From: Fimbriimonadales bacterium
Lineage (GTDB): Bacteria > Armatimonadota > Fimbriimonadia > Fimbriimonadales > GBS-DC
Length of the DNA: 64,000 bases
Reading direction: 5' to 3'
Assembly: GCA_026003075.1 (NCBI GenBank)
Contig: BPGO01000001.1
Coordinates: forward strand, 62,001-126,000
Part shown: piece after piece, positions 1 through 8,762 of the stretch
Layout of the letters: every line of letters begins with the position of its first letter
Numbering within the stretch: position 1 is the first letter of the stretch
The notes under the pieces: model-generated
Told to the model about the DNA's origin: nothing
Database searches by the model: none
The model's input: only the letters and a program-made list of their open reading frames with translations
Made by a program: the position numbers and the translations under genes

Positions 1-766
1 GCACGGGCAACAGCAAGAGATACGCGGGCAGCCAATCCACCGCCTGACCGACAAGCGTACCGAACCCTTGATCGGCAATTTGGGTACGCATCACCCACAT
101 GCGTCCCCCAACGGTCGCCACACATGCCACCGCCCAAAGAATTAACCCCCATGCCCACTGCTGTCGGCGACTGCGCCCCGAAATCTCCATCGCCTCCAGC
201 GCGATGCTTCCCAAGAGCGCGGTCGTGAACACCATCAGGTACAACATCGGGTAAATCAGCAGCGCCCATGCGCCGACCGCGGGCTGCTGCGCCATCGCCA
301 TCATGCGTAGGTTCGCCCCGCTAAACATCAGCAGATAGATGACCAACAGCAGCATAAAAAAGAGCGCCCCCAGCAGCCCCCGTATCAGAATCAGCCCCCG
401 AAACAGCGTGAGAGGCTTGAGCGGTGTCGTGAACAGGTAATGCACATCGCTTTCCTGCACCAGGATCTGCGCGGGGCGAAAGACGGAAGGAATCACGGTG
501 AACACGACATAAAACCAGTGGATAATCAGTATCACGCCCAGCAAGCGCGCCATGAGCGCCTCGGGCGGGAGTTCAGGGGTCGGCGCTTTGCCGCGCGCTG
601 GCTCTATCATCGCGCCCAGGATCGCCCCACCCCATCCACACAACACGAAGCTAATCACCAGCAAGGTAAGGACCGCGCGTACGGGATTGCCAAACGCGCG
701 GCGCAGACTGTTCACGAACACACGTAGGGTTTGGAAGAGCAGCACCCTCAGGACAAGGCGCGTCAT
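1..766 (-). CDS. Putative ABC exporter membrane protein, C-terminus beyond window
   Basis: The reverse strand is open from an ATG at 766 to the left edge, giving at least 255 residues with the C-terminus missing. The protein begins MTRLVLRVLLFQTLR and has about five hydrophobic segments in the visible part, around residues 28-53, 73-95, 120-147, 163-190 and 203-220. The arrangement resembles the 'putative ABC exporter' permease family, which works with a separate ATPase. No ATPase is visible nearby; it may lie beyond the edge. The ATG overlaps the hslV stop in an ATGA (763-766), so it is probably translationally coupled to hslV in the xerC-hslV operon. The family assignment is from overall pattern only. 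Confidence 0.6.
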   Translation of the reverse strand, partial: MTRLVLRVLLFQTLRVFVNSLRRAFGNPVRAVLTLLVISFVLCGWGGAILGAMIEPARGKAPTPELPPEALMARLLGVILIIHWFYVVFTVIPSVFRPAQILVQESDVHYLFTTPLKPLTLFRGLILIRGLLGALFFMLLLVIYLLMFSGANLRMMAMAQQPAVGAWALLIYPMLYLMVFTTALLGSIALEAMEISGRSRRQQWAWGLILWAVACVATVGGRMWVMRTQIADQGFGTLVGQAVDWLPAYLLLLPV

Positions 767-1308
767 CGGCTCTCTATCACCTCGACGGTGATGTGATCAT
801 TCGTGTAGATACAGAGACGGGCAGCGATGCGGAGCGCCTCTTCGGCGATTTCGCGGGCGGATAAGTTCGTGTGTTTCAGCAACGCTTGCGCGGCGGCGTG
901 CGCGTACGCACCACCCGAGCCGATGCCCACCACCCCTTCGTCAGGCTCCAACACATTTCCATCCCCAGCGACCACCAGCATCGTGTCGGTGTCGGCGACC
1001 ACCATCAGCGCGTTTAGGTGGCGCAGCACGCGATCGGTGCGCCAGTCTTTCGCAAACTCCACCGCCGCACGGCGCAGGTTGCCCCCGGATGCCTCCAGCT
1101 TCGCCTCGAATCGGTCCATCAGCGCCTGCGCGTCTGCGGCGGAGCCTGCAATCCCCGCCAGCACGCGGTTTTGATAGAGCCAGCGCACTTTCCGCGCGGT
1201 ATGTTTCATCACGACCTCGCCGAAGGTCACCTGCCCATCGGCGGCGAAAGCGGTCTGTCCATCCCGTCGAACGGCTAAAACAGTGGTCGCGTGCATGGAT
1301 GTCGTCAT
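763..1308 (-). CDS. hslV: HslV, proteasome-like peptidase subunit of HslUV (ClpYQ)
   Basis: The 181-residue protein matches HslV along its whole length. Known family features include a mature N-terminal Thr nucleophile, here in ATTVLAVRRDG with a 7-residue propeptide, the FAADGQVTFG and AVEFAKDWRTDRVLR blocks, and the GSGGAYAHAAAQALL segment. HslV forms a double hexamer that degrades proteins unfolded by the HslU ATPase in the cytoplasm. Its start overlaps the xerC-like stop by 4 nt (ATGA at 1305-1308), the arrangement seen in Firmicutes xerC-hslV-hslU operons. Here hslU does not follow; a membrane protein does. Identification is secure; whether HslU is encoded elsewhere cannot be seen. Confidence 0.95.
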   Translation of the reverse strand: MTTSMHATTVLAVRRDGQTAFAADGQVTFGEVVMKHTARKVRWLYQNRVLAGIAGSAADAQALMDRFEAKLEASGGNLRRAAVEFAKDWRTDRVLRHLNALMVVADTDTMLVVAGDGNVLEPDEGVVGIGSGGAYAHAAAQALLKHTNLSAREIAEEALRIAARLCIYTNDHITVEVIESR

Positions 1309-2204
1309 TCTTCCTCCTCCAGGCTCAGGCTGGGCAGAGCGCGGTTGACGGTCTGACGGAGCCGATCCAGCGTCAAATGCGTATAAATCTGCGTCGTGGT
1401 GAGTCGGCTATGTCCGAGCAATTCCTGCACCGTGCGCAAGTCCGCGCCCCCGTCCAGCATATGCGTCGCGAATGAATGGCGCAGGGTGTGCGGGCTGATG
1501 TCCACGCCGATTTGCTTGCCGTAGCGTTTCACGATTCGGTGCAAACTGCGCACAGTCAGTCGGTCGCCATACGCGTTCAGGAACAGGGCGCGTGTGGGCT
1601 TATCGGGGTTCAAGATCTGTGGGCGAGCGCGTTGCAAGTATTCCACCAGCGCTTCATGCGCCGCCTGCCCGAACAAGACAATACGCGCCTTGCCCCCCTT
1701 ACCACGTACACGCGCCGCCGACTGCTCCAAATCGAGCGCGGTGGTGTCCAAGCTCGCCAACTCACTCACACGCAGTCCCGTCGCATACAGCATCTCCAAA
1801 ATCGCGCGGTCACGCAAACGCAGAGGGTCATACTCGGGCTCGGGCTGTTGCACCAACTGCTCCGCTTGCGAAGCCGTGAGAAATCGCGGCAGGGGACGTT
1901 TCTGGATTGGCAAGGCAATCTCTGCGCTGGGGTCATGCGACAACCACTCCATCGCCCGACAGAACTTAAAAAACGCACGCAGACAGGCGAGTTTCCGCTC
2001 ACGGGTACGGCGACTTGCGGCGCGATGCGAGTCCATCCAACTGCGCACCAGCCGCTCGTTTAGATGCTCTACCTGCTCGATTCCTGCGCCCAGAGCGTAT
2101 TCTACAAACTGCGCAAGGTCGGTCCCATACGCTTTGAGCGTATGGGACGAGCGCGTCGCGCTCAGATGCGTCAGAAACCGCTCCACTGCCTCATCCAAGT
2201 GCAT
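1305..2204 (-). CDS. xerC: Tyrosine site-specific recombinase, XerC/XerD type
   Basis: This 299-residue protein has the usual Xer length. An N-terminal SAM-like DNA-binding domain (residues about 1-90, AVERFLTHLSATRSSHTLKAY) is followed by a catalytic domain. The catalytic residues seen are Arg in ATGLRVSELASL, Lys in VRGKGGKARIV, HTLRHSFATHML (His-x-x-Arg), LLGHSRLTTTQ (His) and the nucleophile Tyr in IYTHLT. Xer recombinases resolve chromosome dimers at dif. It heads the operon with hslV. The start is set by a TACAAT at 2217-2212, exactly 7 nt before the ATG, with no Shine-Dalgarno site, so the message is probably leaderless. XerC rather than XerD is inferred from the hslV linkage. Confidence 0.9.
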   Translation of the reverse strand: MHLDEAVERFLTHLSATRSSHTLKAYGTDLAQFVEYALGAGIEQVEHLNERLVRSWMDSHRAASRRTRERKLACLRAFFKFCRAMEWLSHDPSAEIALPIQKRPLPRFLTASQAEQLVQQPEPEYDPLRLRDRAILEMLYATGLRVSELASLDTTALDLEQSAARVRGKGGKARIVLFGQAAHEALVEYLQRARPQILNPDKPTRALFLNAYGDRLTVRSLHRIVKRYGKQIGVDISPHTLRHSFATHMLDGGADLRTVQELLGHSRLTTTQIYTHLTLDRLRQTVNRALPSLSLEEEE

Positions 2205-2217
2205 CAGGGGAATTGTA
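2205..2217 (-). promoter_or_regulatory. -10 element of xerC-hslV operon (leaderless start)
   Basis: TACAAT lies at 2217-2212 on the minus strand. Seven bases separate it from the xerC ATG at 2204, so transcription would start at or next to the A of the ATG. No convincing -35 hexamer was seen. Confidence 0.55.
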
Positions 2218-2399
2218 CCTGACCGTGAGTGGATTGCGCAGGCAGCTTAGGAGGTTTTTCGGTGAGAGCCTGTTGAGGTGGGGGAAGGTGGATGGTGTCG
2301 TTCTGAGTGTAAGCTGGTTTATGGCTGCTCGATGGCACACCGTACTATTGAAGGTTACGACGAGGCGAAAACGCTCTCCTACAACATCCCTATTAATGG

Positions 2400-2405
2400 T
2401 ATAAT
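2400..2405 (+). promoter_or_regulatory. -10 element upstream of SARP-type regulator
   Basis: A perfect TATAAT sits 16 nt upstream of the ATG at 2422, and no purine-rich ribosome-binding site lies between them. It supports choosing 2422 as the start, because an ATG at 2278 would lie upstream of the transcript. No good -35 was found. The rest of 2205-2399 shows no gene or clear structure. Confidence 0.5.
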
Positions 2406-2421
2406 TGATTCGTTCTGCGAA

Positions 2422-5400
2422 ATGTCTTTATCCGATACTCGATGGTATTTTCAGCTATTCGGAGGGTTCGAGGCGCGTCTGGGCACGCTTCGGGTTAATC
2501 GTTTCCGCACAGCGAAGACGACTTCGCTGCTGGGCTACTTGATCACTCACCCGCCCCATCGATTTGCGCGGGAGGTGCTTGCTGATCTGTTCTGGGGCGA
2601 CATGGAACCCGAGCGCGCCCGCAATAACCTCAGTGTTGCGCTTCACTCCCTGCGCTACGTGCTGGACATTCCTGGTACCCCTTCAGTCATCGAGGCGGAT
2701 TCACGGTGGGTTGGTCTCAGAGCAGGCTCTTATCTGGCGGATGTGCAAGAATTCGAACAAGCAATCCAGCTTGCCCTCGCTACTTCGGATCCCGCGCAGC
2801 AGTACGAGCGCCTCGCTTTTGCAGTACGCCTGTATCAAGGTGATTTTTTGCCGGGTCTCTACGACTCTTGGGTCGTGGACAAAGCGGCTGAACTGCAAGC
2901 GGAATGCCTGAACGCGCTGAAACAATTAGCTCGGTTTGATGCAGCGCGTGGGAACACTGAAGCGGAACGGGCATGGCTCACGCATGCGGTGAGCCTCAAC
3001 CCGTTAGACTGTGATTTGTCGGCGCGTTTGATCGAACTGCACTTGCAGGCGCGTCAATATGAAACGGCAGCGCGTTTGAGTATCGCGTGGATGGAGCAGT
3101 ATCAGCGACTCACGGGCGAACCACCACCCCCGCGCATCGTTGCCCTCTCCGAAGAGGCGCAACGCGGACGCATAAACCACCCCCACGGTGCTGTCTCTCT
3201 CTCAGAAACGCGCCCCGACAAGCCCGCGCTTCTGCCCCAAAACTCGGAAAAACCCTCCGAAGTCTTCACAACGCCTCCTGCGCTCCCTGCGCTGCCACGC
3301 ACCCGATTCATCGGGCGCGAAGAGGAAACCGTACAGTTAATGCAACTGCTGACCGATTCCACGGTTCCCTGCGTTGTGATTACGGGGCTGGGCGGTATGG
3401 GCAAAACGCGGCTCGCGTTGGAAGTGGCGCACTGCATCGCCGCCTCCCAGCAAATGTGCGTCCACTGGATTTGTCTGTCCGCAATTACGCGCCCAGAGCA
3501 AATTGTCCCTATGATTGTGCAGACGCTGGGACTGGCAGCAACAAACCATTTAACTGAATCTCTACGCCGCTACAGTGCCCAGTATCGCCCGCTTCTGTTT
3601 CTGGACAACTTCGAGCATTTACTCCCCGACGGTGCGCTGATTGTGTCCGAACTATTGCGCACCGTTCCCGAGATGCGTCTTTGCATTACCTCACGCCTAC
3701 CGTTGCGTATTGAGAGTGAAACCCTCTTTCCACTCACACCGTTGCCCTGTCCCGACGACATGGATTGCCCTGCCCTGACTCTGTTTGTGGACAGGGTGCG
3801 TCAGGTCTGCTATGATTTTCGCCTGACGGAACAGAATCGCCGTCTGATCTTAGAACTCTGTCGTTATTTGGACAACATTCCACTTGCGTTGGAGCTGGCG
3901 GCGGCGCGGCTGAACACGCTCTCGCTGAAGCAGCTGCTGGAGCGCGTTCACAGTCGCCTCCAGTGGCTAAAGACACGACGAGGCGACATCAAGGTACGCC
4001 ACCGCGCGATGTTGAGCGTGTTGGAAGCCACGCTGGCTACTGTGCCCCCCGATACCCGAAGAGCATTTGCGCAGTTGGGTCTTTTGCCCGATGTTTGGGA
4101 CATCGAACTCGCGCAGGCAACGGTCGGCATGCCCCCAGAACGCTTCATGGAGGTTCTGGAGACCCTGCGGGAGGCAAGCCTTATCGAGCGCGTTAGCGAT
4201 GAGCCAGCGCGTTATCGCATGCTGGAAATCGTGCGGGAATACGCCCAGAGCTTGCTCAGCGATGCCCGTCGCCGTGCCACCGAGAAGCGCCTGAGCGCTT
4301 GGATGTTGCGTACCGCTCTACGCCGTGCGGAGGAGGCGTATACGCCACGCCTGACCGAATGGCTCAGTTTCTGGGACTCTTACCGTACACCGCTCCTGCA
4401 CACGCTGGACCTACTGGAGCGCACGGGGCAATACCACGAAGCTATCCGCCTTTTGCGTGCCGTCGAGCGCTACCTCTATCTGCGCCCCCTACACGACAAT
4501 CTCCTAAACCGCCTCCAACACTGGCTCGATAAGGGCAAGCTGTCGTCGCGCGATACAGCGGATTTGCGCCTGCTTCTGGCGCGCCTGCTGTTCCAGGAGA
4601 GAGAGGGGCGTCAGGTTATGTCCACCGTGAGGGAGTTGACCCAAGCGGAACAGCACGACAAACGGCGCGGCTGGGCGCTCTACTGGATTGTACAAGCGGC
4701 GTTAATCATGTGCGATAAGCCCACAGCTCTGCGCTACTGGAAACGACTCCGTCGCTTCTACCCGTGCCCAGAACAGCCAGAACTACACTATGCAATCCAT
4801 TACTTGTGGAGTTATCTGGAGCCGATAGAGAATATAATAGCATGGCGTGAGGAGGGCGTGCGCTTCGCACAGCAGTCGGGAGACCCTGTCTTACTGGGCA
4901 ACGCACTCGACGCGCTCATCGAACAGCTCATCCTGCATGGGGACTATACCCGTGCGCTTAGTTATCTGGACGAGATGCAACAACTCTTTGCCCAACTCAA
5001 CACGCCCCTGCACTTGAACGGAGCCATGCATTACCGCGCCTATTGCCTCTTGCAACAAGGCGAGTTAGCCCAAGCGCAGCAAATCCTGAACGACTGCGCT
5101 GAGCGAGAAAGCAGACTGGGACTGCCTAAACACATTACCGACTGGTTGCAGGCGTTATTGTGGCGGTGGGAGGGGCGTTGCGTGCAGGCGCAACAGCTTG
5201 CGCTCTCCCGAACGGCTGAATTTGAACTCCACCAGCGTTGGCATTTGGGCGCGATGATGTGGGAGATTGCAGCCCTGTGCGCCGCCGAAATGGGCAACCT
5301 GGATGTAGCTTTGCGTTACGCTGCGGAAGCCGTGCGCCTGCGTGAACACGAAGACGACCTCCCCCGAAAGCACTTCACGCGGACTCACTACGCCTACTTG

Positions 5401-5646
5401 CGCGCTCGCGCAGGCGACCCAAACGCCCTGCAGGAACTGCAAGAGTGTCTTCAGTTTTGGCGAACACTCCACTGGCGCCCATGGCAGGCGACGACCCTGC
5501 TCTACCTTGCCGAAACCTATGCGCAACACGGCGAAATTCCTCGCGCCCACGCGGCGGTAGAAGAGGCGATTCAACTCAACCAGTCCATGGGACGCGCTTT
5601 CGCACTCCAAAAATGTCAAATTCTGAAAAATTCGCTCCCGATCTGA
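2422..5646 (+). CDS. SARP/AfsR-like transcriptional regulator (BTAD, NB-ARC ATPase, TPR)
   Basis: The protein is 1074 residues from the ATG at 2422; an in-frame ATG at 2278 is less likely because the TATAAT at 2400-2405 lies downstream of it. Residues about 5-100 look like an OmpR-type winged helix (FQLFGGFEARLG, LADLFWGD, ALHSLRYVLD). Residues about 105-250 fit the bacterial transcriptional activation domain. An ATPase follows, with Walker A GLGGMGKT near residue 324 and Walker B LLFLDNFEH near 394. The C-terminal 500 residues are helical repeats of TPR type. AfsR-type SARPs bind direct heptamer repeats at promoters and activate transcription. The downstream promoter at 5651-5682 carries such repeats, so it probably controls the secreted-protein genes. 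Family identification is strong; the target is inferred. Confidence 0.85.
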   Translation: MSLSDTRWYFQLFGGFEARLGTLRVNRFRTAKTTSLLGYLITHPPHRFAREVLADLFWGDMEPERARNNLSVALHSLRYVLDIPGTPSVIEADSRWVGLRAGSYLADVQEFEQAIQLALATSDPAQQYERLAFAVRLYQGDFLPGLYDSWVVDKAAELQAECLNALKQLARFDAARGNTEAERAWLTHAVSLNPLDCDLSARLIELHLQARQYETAARLSIAWMEQYQRLTGEPPPPRIVALSEEAQRGRINHPHGAVSLSETRPDKPALLPQNSEKPSEVFTTPPALPALPRTRFIGREEETVQLMQLLTDSTVPCVVITGLGGMGKTRLALEVAHCIAASQQMCVHWICLSAITRPEQIVPMIVQTLGLAATNHLTESLRRYSAQYRPLLFLDNFEHLLPDGALIVSELLRTVPEMRLCITSRLPLRIESETLFPLTPLPCPDDMDCPALTLFVDRVRQVCYDFRLTEQNRRLILELCRYLDNIPLALELAAARLNTLSLKQLLERVHSRLQWLKTRRGDIKVRHRAMLSVLEATLATVPPDTRRAFAQLGLLPDVWDIELAQATVGMPPERFMEVLETLREASLIERVSDEPARYRMLEIVREYAQSLLSDARRRATEKRLSAWMLRTALRRAEEAYTPRLTEWLSFWDSYRTPLLHTLDLLERTGQYHEAIRLLRAVERYLYLRPLHDNLLNRLQHWLDKGKLSSRDTADLRLLLARLLFQEREGRQVMSTVRELTQAEQHDKRRGWALYWIVQAALIMCDKPTALRYWKRLRRFYPCPEQPELHYAIHYLWSYLEPIENIIAWREEGVRFAQQSGDPVLLGNALDALIEQLILHGDYTRALSYLDEMQQLFAQLNTPLHLNGAMHYRAYCLLQQGELAQAQQILNDCAERESRLGLPKHITDWLQALLWRWEGRCVQAQQLALSRTAEFELHQRWHLGAMMWEIAALCAAEMGNLDVALRYAAEAVRLREHEDDLPRKHFTRTHYAYLRARAGDPNALQELQECLQFWRTLHWRPWQATTLLYLAETYAQHGEIPRAHAAVEEAIQLNQSMGRAFALQKCQILKNSLPI

Positions 5647-5650
5647 GCAT

Positions 5651-5682
5651 GTAAGAGTCTCGTAAGACCTCATCTGTATAAT
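5651..5682 (+). promoter_or_regulatory. SARP-type promoter: two heptamers 11 bp apart, 8 bp upstream of TATAAT
   Basis: GTAAGAG at 5651-5657 and GTAAGAC at 5662-5668 are direct repeats with an 11-bp period. Exactly 8 bp separate the second repeat from a perfect TATAAT at 5677-5682. The repeats occupy the place of the -35 element, for which no consensus is seen. This is the geometry known for SARP operators. The ATG of the first secreted gene is at 5724 behind AAGGAGG. Confidence 0.7.
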
Positions 5683-5723
5683 GATTGTGTACGCTCCTGA
5701 CGGGCGTGCAAAGGAGGTTAACG

Positions 5724-7100
5724 ATGCGCAATCGGTTACAGACTTTCGGGCTTAGCGTGATTTTTGCGCTTTCGGCGATGAGCGGCGCCTTGGCGCAAGG
5801 CGTCTCGCAAGCGTTTACCTATCAGGGGTTCCTGCGTCAAGGAGGCGTGCCCCTGACCAACCCGTCCCAATCGATGACCTTTCGGATTTACGACGCGCTA
5901 ACCGGCGGAACGCTGTTGTGGAACTCCGGCGCGGTGACCGTCAATGTCAACAACGGGCTGTTTACTGTGCAGCTGAACGCGCCTGCCAGTGTGTGGAGCG
6001 GCGCGGAGCGGTATTTGGAGATCCAGGTCGGCGGCACGACGCTCTCGCCGCGTGTGCGTCTCACCCCAACCCCCTATGCGAACACCGCCACGCAGATAAA
6101 TATGTTCCAAAGCGGCGTCAGCAACCCCAACCGAATGGTGATTACCCACTCGCCTGATTACACCGACTGGGGCTTGCAGTACCGCGACAGCGACGATACC
6201 TTCCACTTTTTGGGGGGCGGCGCCTCGCAGGTGAGTATCAGCCTCGGCAGCGGACTGCTGACCGCCAAAGCGTTTCGGCTGCCTACGGGTGCAACAGCAG
6301 GGCATGTTCTCACCAGCGACGCCAGTGGCAACGCCAGCTGGCAAGCGTTACCTGCAGGTGCAAGCATTTGGGCAGTGAGCGGTGCGAACATCTATAACAC
6401 GAACACGGGGAAGGTCGGTATCGGCTCACCAACCGTAATGACCGCACAACTGAATGTCGTCGCCGATACCACTACCGGCAACGCTACTCTGCGCCTGCAC
6501 GAAACGGCTGCTGACTTCGCCCGACTGGAGTTCACCAACACGAACACCGCCCGTAAGTGGCACATTGCGGGGTTAATCGGCTCCACCCAGGCAGACGACC
6601 GTCTCAACTTCTGGAACAGCGCGGCGGGCGATATTATGAGCATTCGCGGCGACGGCACGGTGGCGGTGAAGGTGCTGGAAATCACGGGCGCGGACCTCGC
6701 CGAGAAGTTCCCCACCACCGACACTGTGGAACCTGGCATGGTCGTGGAGATTGACCCCGATCACCCCGGACACCTGCGCAAGGCGCGGGGCGCCTATAAC
6801 AAGCGCGTGGCGGGCGTGGTCGCCGGCGCGAATGGGCTGTCCAAAGGCATTATCTTGGGCAACCTCGAAGGCAGCGAGAGCCATACTCCCATCGCCATGA
6901 GCGGGCGCGTGTGGGTCTATGCCGATGCGACCGAGTGCGCGATTGAACCGGGCGATTTACTGACCACTGCGGACCGACCGGGTTATGCCATGGTGGCACG
7001 CGACAAGGCGCGTGCGCACGGCGCCATCCTCGGCAAAGCAATGACCCGTCTGGAAAAGGGCAAAACGGGCATGGTGCTGGTGCTGGTAAACCTGCAATAA
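5724..7100 (+). CDS. Secreted protein with C-terminal peptidase G2/chaperone-like domain
   Basis: The start at 5724 follows AAGGAGG (5711-5717); an in-frame codon at 5685 has no such site. The 458-residue protein has a signal peptide (LSVIFALSAMSGALAQG). Next comes a beta-rich region (FTYQGFLRQGGVPLTN, FRIYDALTGGTLLW) of a kind common in surface proteins of Planctomycetes, Armatimonadota and related phyla. The C-terminal ~140 residues (GADLAEKFPTTDTVEPGMVV, KRVAGVVAG, GILGNLEGSE, MSGRVWVYAD) resemble the self-cleaving intramolecular chaperone domain found at the end of phage tail spikes and bacterial surface proteins. That match is from memory and tentative. It is first in the SARP-box operon with the protease gene 12 nt downstream. 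Confidence 0.6.
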   Translation: MRNRLQTFGLSVIFALSAMSGALAQGVSQAFTYQGFLRQGGVPLTNPSQSMTFRIYDALTGGTLLWNSGAVTVNVNNGLFTVQLNAPASVWSGAERYLEIQVGGTTLSPRVRLTPTPYANTATQINMFQSGVSNPNRMVITHSPDYTDWGLQYRDSDDTFHFLGGGASQVSISLGSGLLTAKAFRLPTGATAGHVLTSDASGNASWQALPAGASIWAVSGANIYNTNTGKVGIGSPTVMTAQLNVVADTTTGNATLRLHETAADFARLEFTNTNTARKWHIAGLIGSTQADDRLNFWNSAAGDIMSIRGDGTVAVKVLEITGADLAEKFPTTDTVEPGMVVEIDPDHPGHLRKARGAYNKRVAGVVAGANGLSKGIILGNLEGSESHTPIAMSGRVWVYADATECAIEPGDLLTTADRPGYAMVARDKARAHGAILGKAMTRLEKGKTGMVLVLVNLQ

Positions 7101-7112
7101 GGAGGTGCAAGA

Positions 7113-8693
7113 ATGAAACGCTGCTGGCTTATAGGATGCTGTGTCTTGCTGATGGGTTTTGGAATGGCTCAAGAGGGCGACGCGCCGTTCTTGGACGGAG
7201 CCATGCGCCCTCCAGCGGAAGAAAGTGTCCGCGCCAAGCCCCCGAAGTTGGTGGCGCCCCAGGCGAAACCCACGCAGATTACCCTGCCACCTACCCAGAT
7301 CCCTTACCGGGGCAATGGCTCAGATGGCGACAGTACTGCACAACCGAGACTGGTCGTGGGCTACTCCATCGATGCACCTCCGAACCTAATTGCCCGTGCC
7401 CAGTGGCAGCGCGTGCAAGGCGGAGGACAGTCTGTAGCAGGCTGGGTCGCGCATGTGCAGCTTCGCTCCCAAAACGCCGTCGGGCTGCGCCTGCAGCTGC
7501 AAGGACGCTCCCACCCCGACATTCAGATCAATATCTACGACCCGAATGGCGAGACCGTTCTGCCCGCTCGTGCGTACCCCGACGAGGAGGAGAAATGGTG
7601 GGCGCCTACCCTATGGTACAGCGACACCATAGGGATTGAAGTGTTTGTGCCCGATGGCGTCGACGCCCAGCGTGTACCTGAGATCGTCGCCGTCGGCTGC
7701 ATGTACACGGGCATTGAACCTGACTTCACCCCCGCCGAACTGGGCTGTCATCTGGATGTAACCTGCTACCCGGCTTATAACGATATTAAGCGAGGCGTAG
7801 CACGAATCCTGTATCCCGAAGGAAGCGGCTGGTTCCTCTGTACGGGGCAATTGCTCAATCGGACGAACACAGACTTTTCCCCAATCTTTATGACCGCCCA
7901 GCACTGCATCAGCATGCAGGCGTCGGCTCACGGGATGGAAGCCTACTGGTTTTACCAGACCGCAACCTGCAACGGGACCCCACCCAGTCTCAACTCAGTG
8001 CCGCGCACTATCGGGGCGCTGCTACTCAAACAACATGCAGACTCGGACTGGACGCTGCTGGGGCTGTATGAGCCGCCCGCAGGGAACTATTACTTCGGCT
8101 GGGATACAAATAGCTGGGCATCGGGCAGCAGCGGCAGCGCAGTGCATCATCCTGGTGGAACATTCAAGCGAATCACTTTCTTTACCACCGACGGTACCTG
8201 GGGCGGTTGCGGGCGCAGCCTGTGGTCGTCCCAAGTGTCTTTAGGAAATGGTACTATCGAAGGTGGTTCTTCGGGTTCAGCAGGACTGGATAGCGCGTTT
8301 CGGGTGCGAGGCAGTTGCTCCTGTGCCGAGACTGCAGGGAACGACGCGAATGGTAACCCCATTTGGAAATGTCCTACCAGCGGCGACCCTGTGTGGGTTG
8401 GCTGGGGGCGAATGGATCTGGCATTCCCGACTATCCGCTGGTACATCTTTGAGATGGCGAACCCGACCTTTGTGAACCGTGCGGTGGCGGGCGACCCTAA
8501 TAATGCAGGCGACAGCGAGCGCGGCGCTTCAGCCAATCCGTTCAACACGGTCTACGAGGGCACTTTCTGCGTGCCGACGGGCGGCACGGTGCGCATTGTG
8601 CCCGGCAACTACAACGAGCGATTCCGCGTGTGGCGTGCGATGCGACTGGAACGCAGCGGCACCTCGGGCGTCGTGGTCATCGGTAGACCCTAA
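7113..8693 (+). CDS. Secreted trypsin-like serine endopeptidase (lysyl endopeptidase-like)
   Basis: A 526-residue protein with a signal peptide (LIGCCVLLMGFGMAQ) and a Pro-rich linker. An N-terminal beta domain (residues about 80-190) comes before the protease. The catalytic triad can be read as His264 in MTAQHC, Asp312 in ADSDWTLL and Ser387 in EGGSSGSAG. Order and spacing fit chymotrypsin-fold enzymes, and the Cys-rich CxGQLLNR...TAQHC pattern resembles Achromobacter lysyl endopeptidase. The C-terminal ~90 residues form another small domain. It probably acts outside the cell as a protein-degrading enzyme. GGAGGTG lies before the ATG, and only 12 nt separate it from the gene upstream, so it belongs to the SARP-box operon. 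Confidence 0.8.
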   Translation: MKRCWLIGCCVLLMGFGMAQEGDAPFLDGAMRPPAEESVRAKPPKLVAPQAKPTQITLPPTQIPYRGNGSDGDSTAQPRLVVGYSIDAPPNLIARAQWQRVQGGGQSVAGWVAHVQLRSQNAVGLRLQLQGRSHPDIQINIYDPNGETVLPARAYPDEEEKWWAPTLWYSDTIGIEVFVPDGVDAQRVPEIVAVGCMYTGIEPDFTPAELGCHLDVTCYPAYNDIKRGVARILYPEGSGWFLCTGQLLNRTNTDFSPIFMTAQHCISMQASAHGMEAYWFYQTATCNGTPPSLNSVPRTIGALLLKQHADSDWTLLGLYEPPAGNYYFGWDTNSWASGSSGSAVHHPGGTFKRITFFTTDGTWGGCGRSLWSSQVSLGNGTIEGGSSGSAGLDSAFRVRGSCSCAETAGNDANGNPIWKCPTSGDPVWVGWGRMDLAFPTIRWYIFEMANPTFVNRAVAGDPNNAGDSERGASANPFNTVYEGTFCVPTGGTVRIVPGNYNERFRVWRAMRLERSGTSGVVVIGRP

Positions 8694-8703
8694 AACTCGC
8701 CAC

Positions 8704-8733
8704 GCTGAGAGGCAAAATTATTTGCCTCTCGGC
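8704..8733 (+). promoter_or_regulatory. RNA hairpin between protease and dockerin genes
   Basis: GAGAGGCAAA (8707-8716) pairs with TTTGCCTCTC (8721-8730) around an ATTA loop, and the stem can extend to 8704/8733. No U-tract follows, so it is not a standard terminator. TTGCC (8722-8726) can instead pair with GGCAA (8731-8735), giving a competing hairpin just before the AAGGAGG at 8748. Confidence 0.6.
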
Positions 8734-8762
8734 AAACTACATTCAGTAAGGAGGCATTTGTG

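Noticed and set aside
2374-2405. Possible autoregulatory SARP box before the regulator's own TATAAT
   Set aside because: The heptamers at the right distances (2374-2380 and 2385-2391) agree at only four of seven positions, which is near chance.
2278-2421. Upstream ATG start for the SARP-type regulator
   Set aside because: It lies before the TATAAT at 2400-2405 and the extra 48 residues do not resemble the family.
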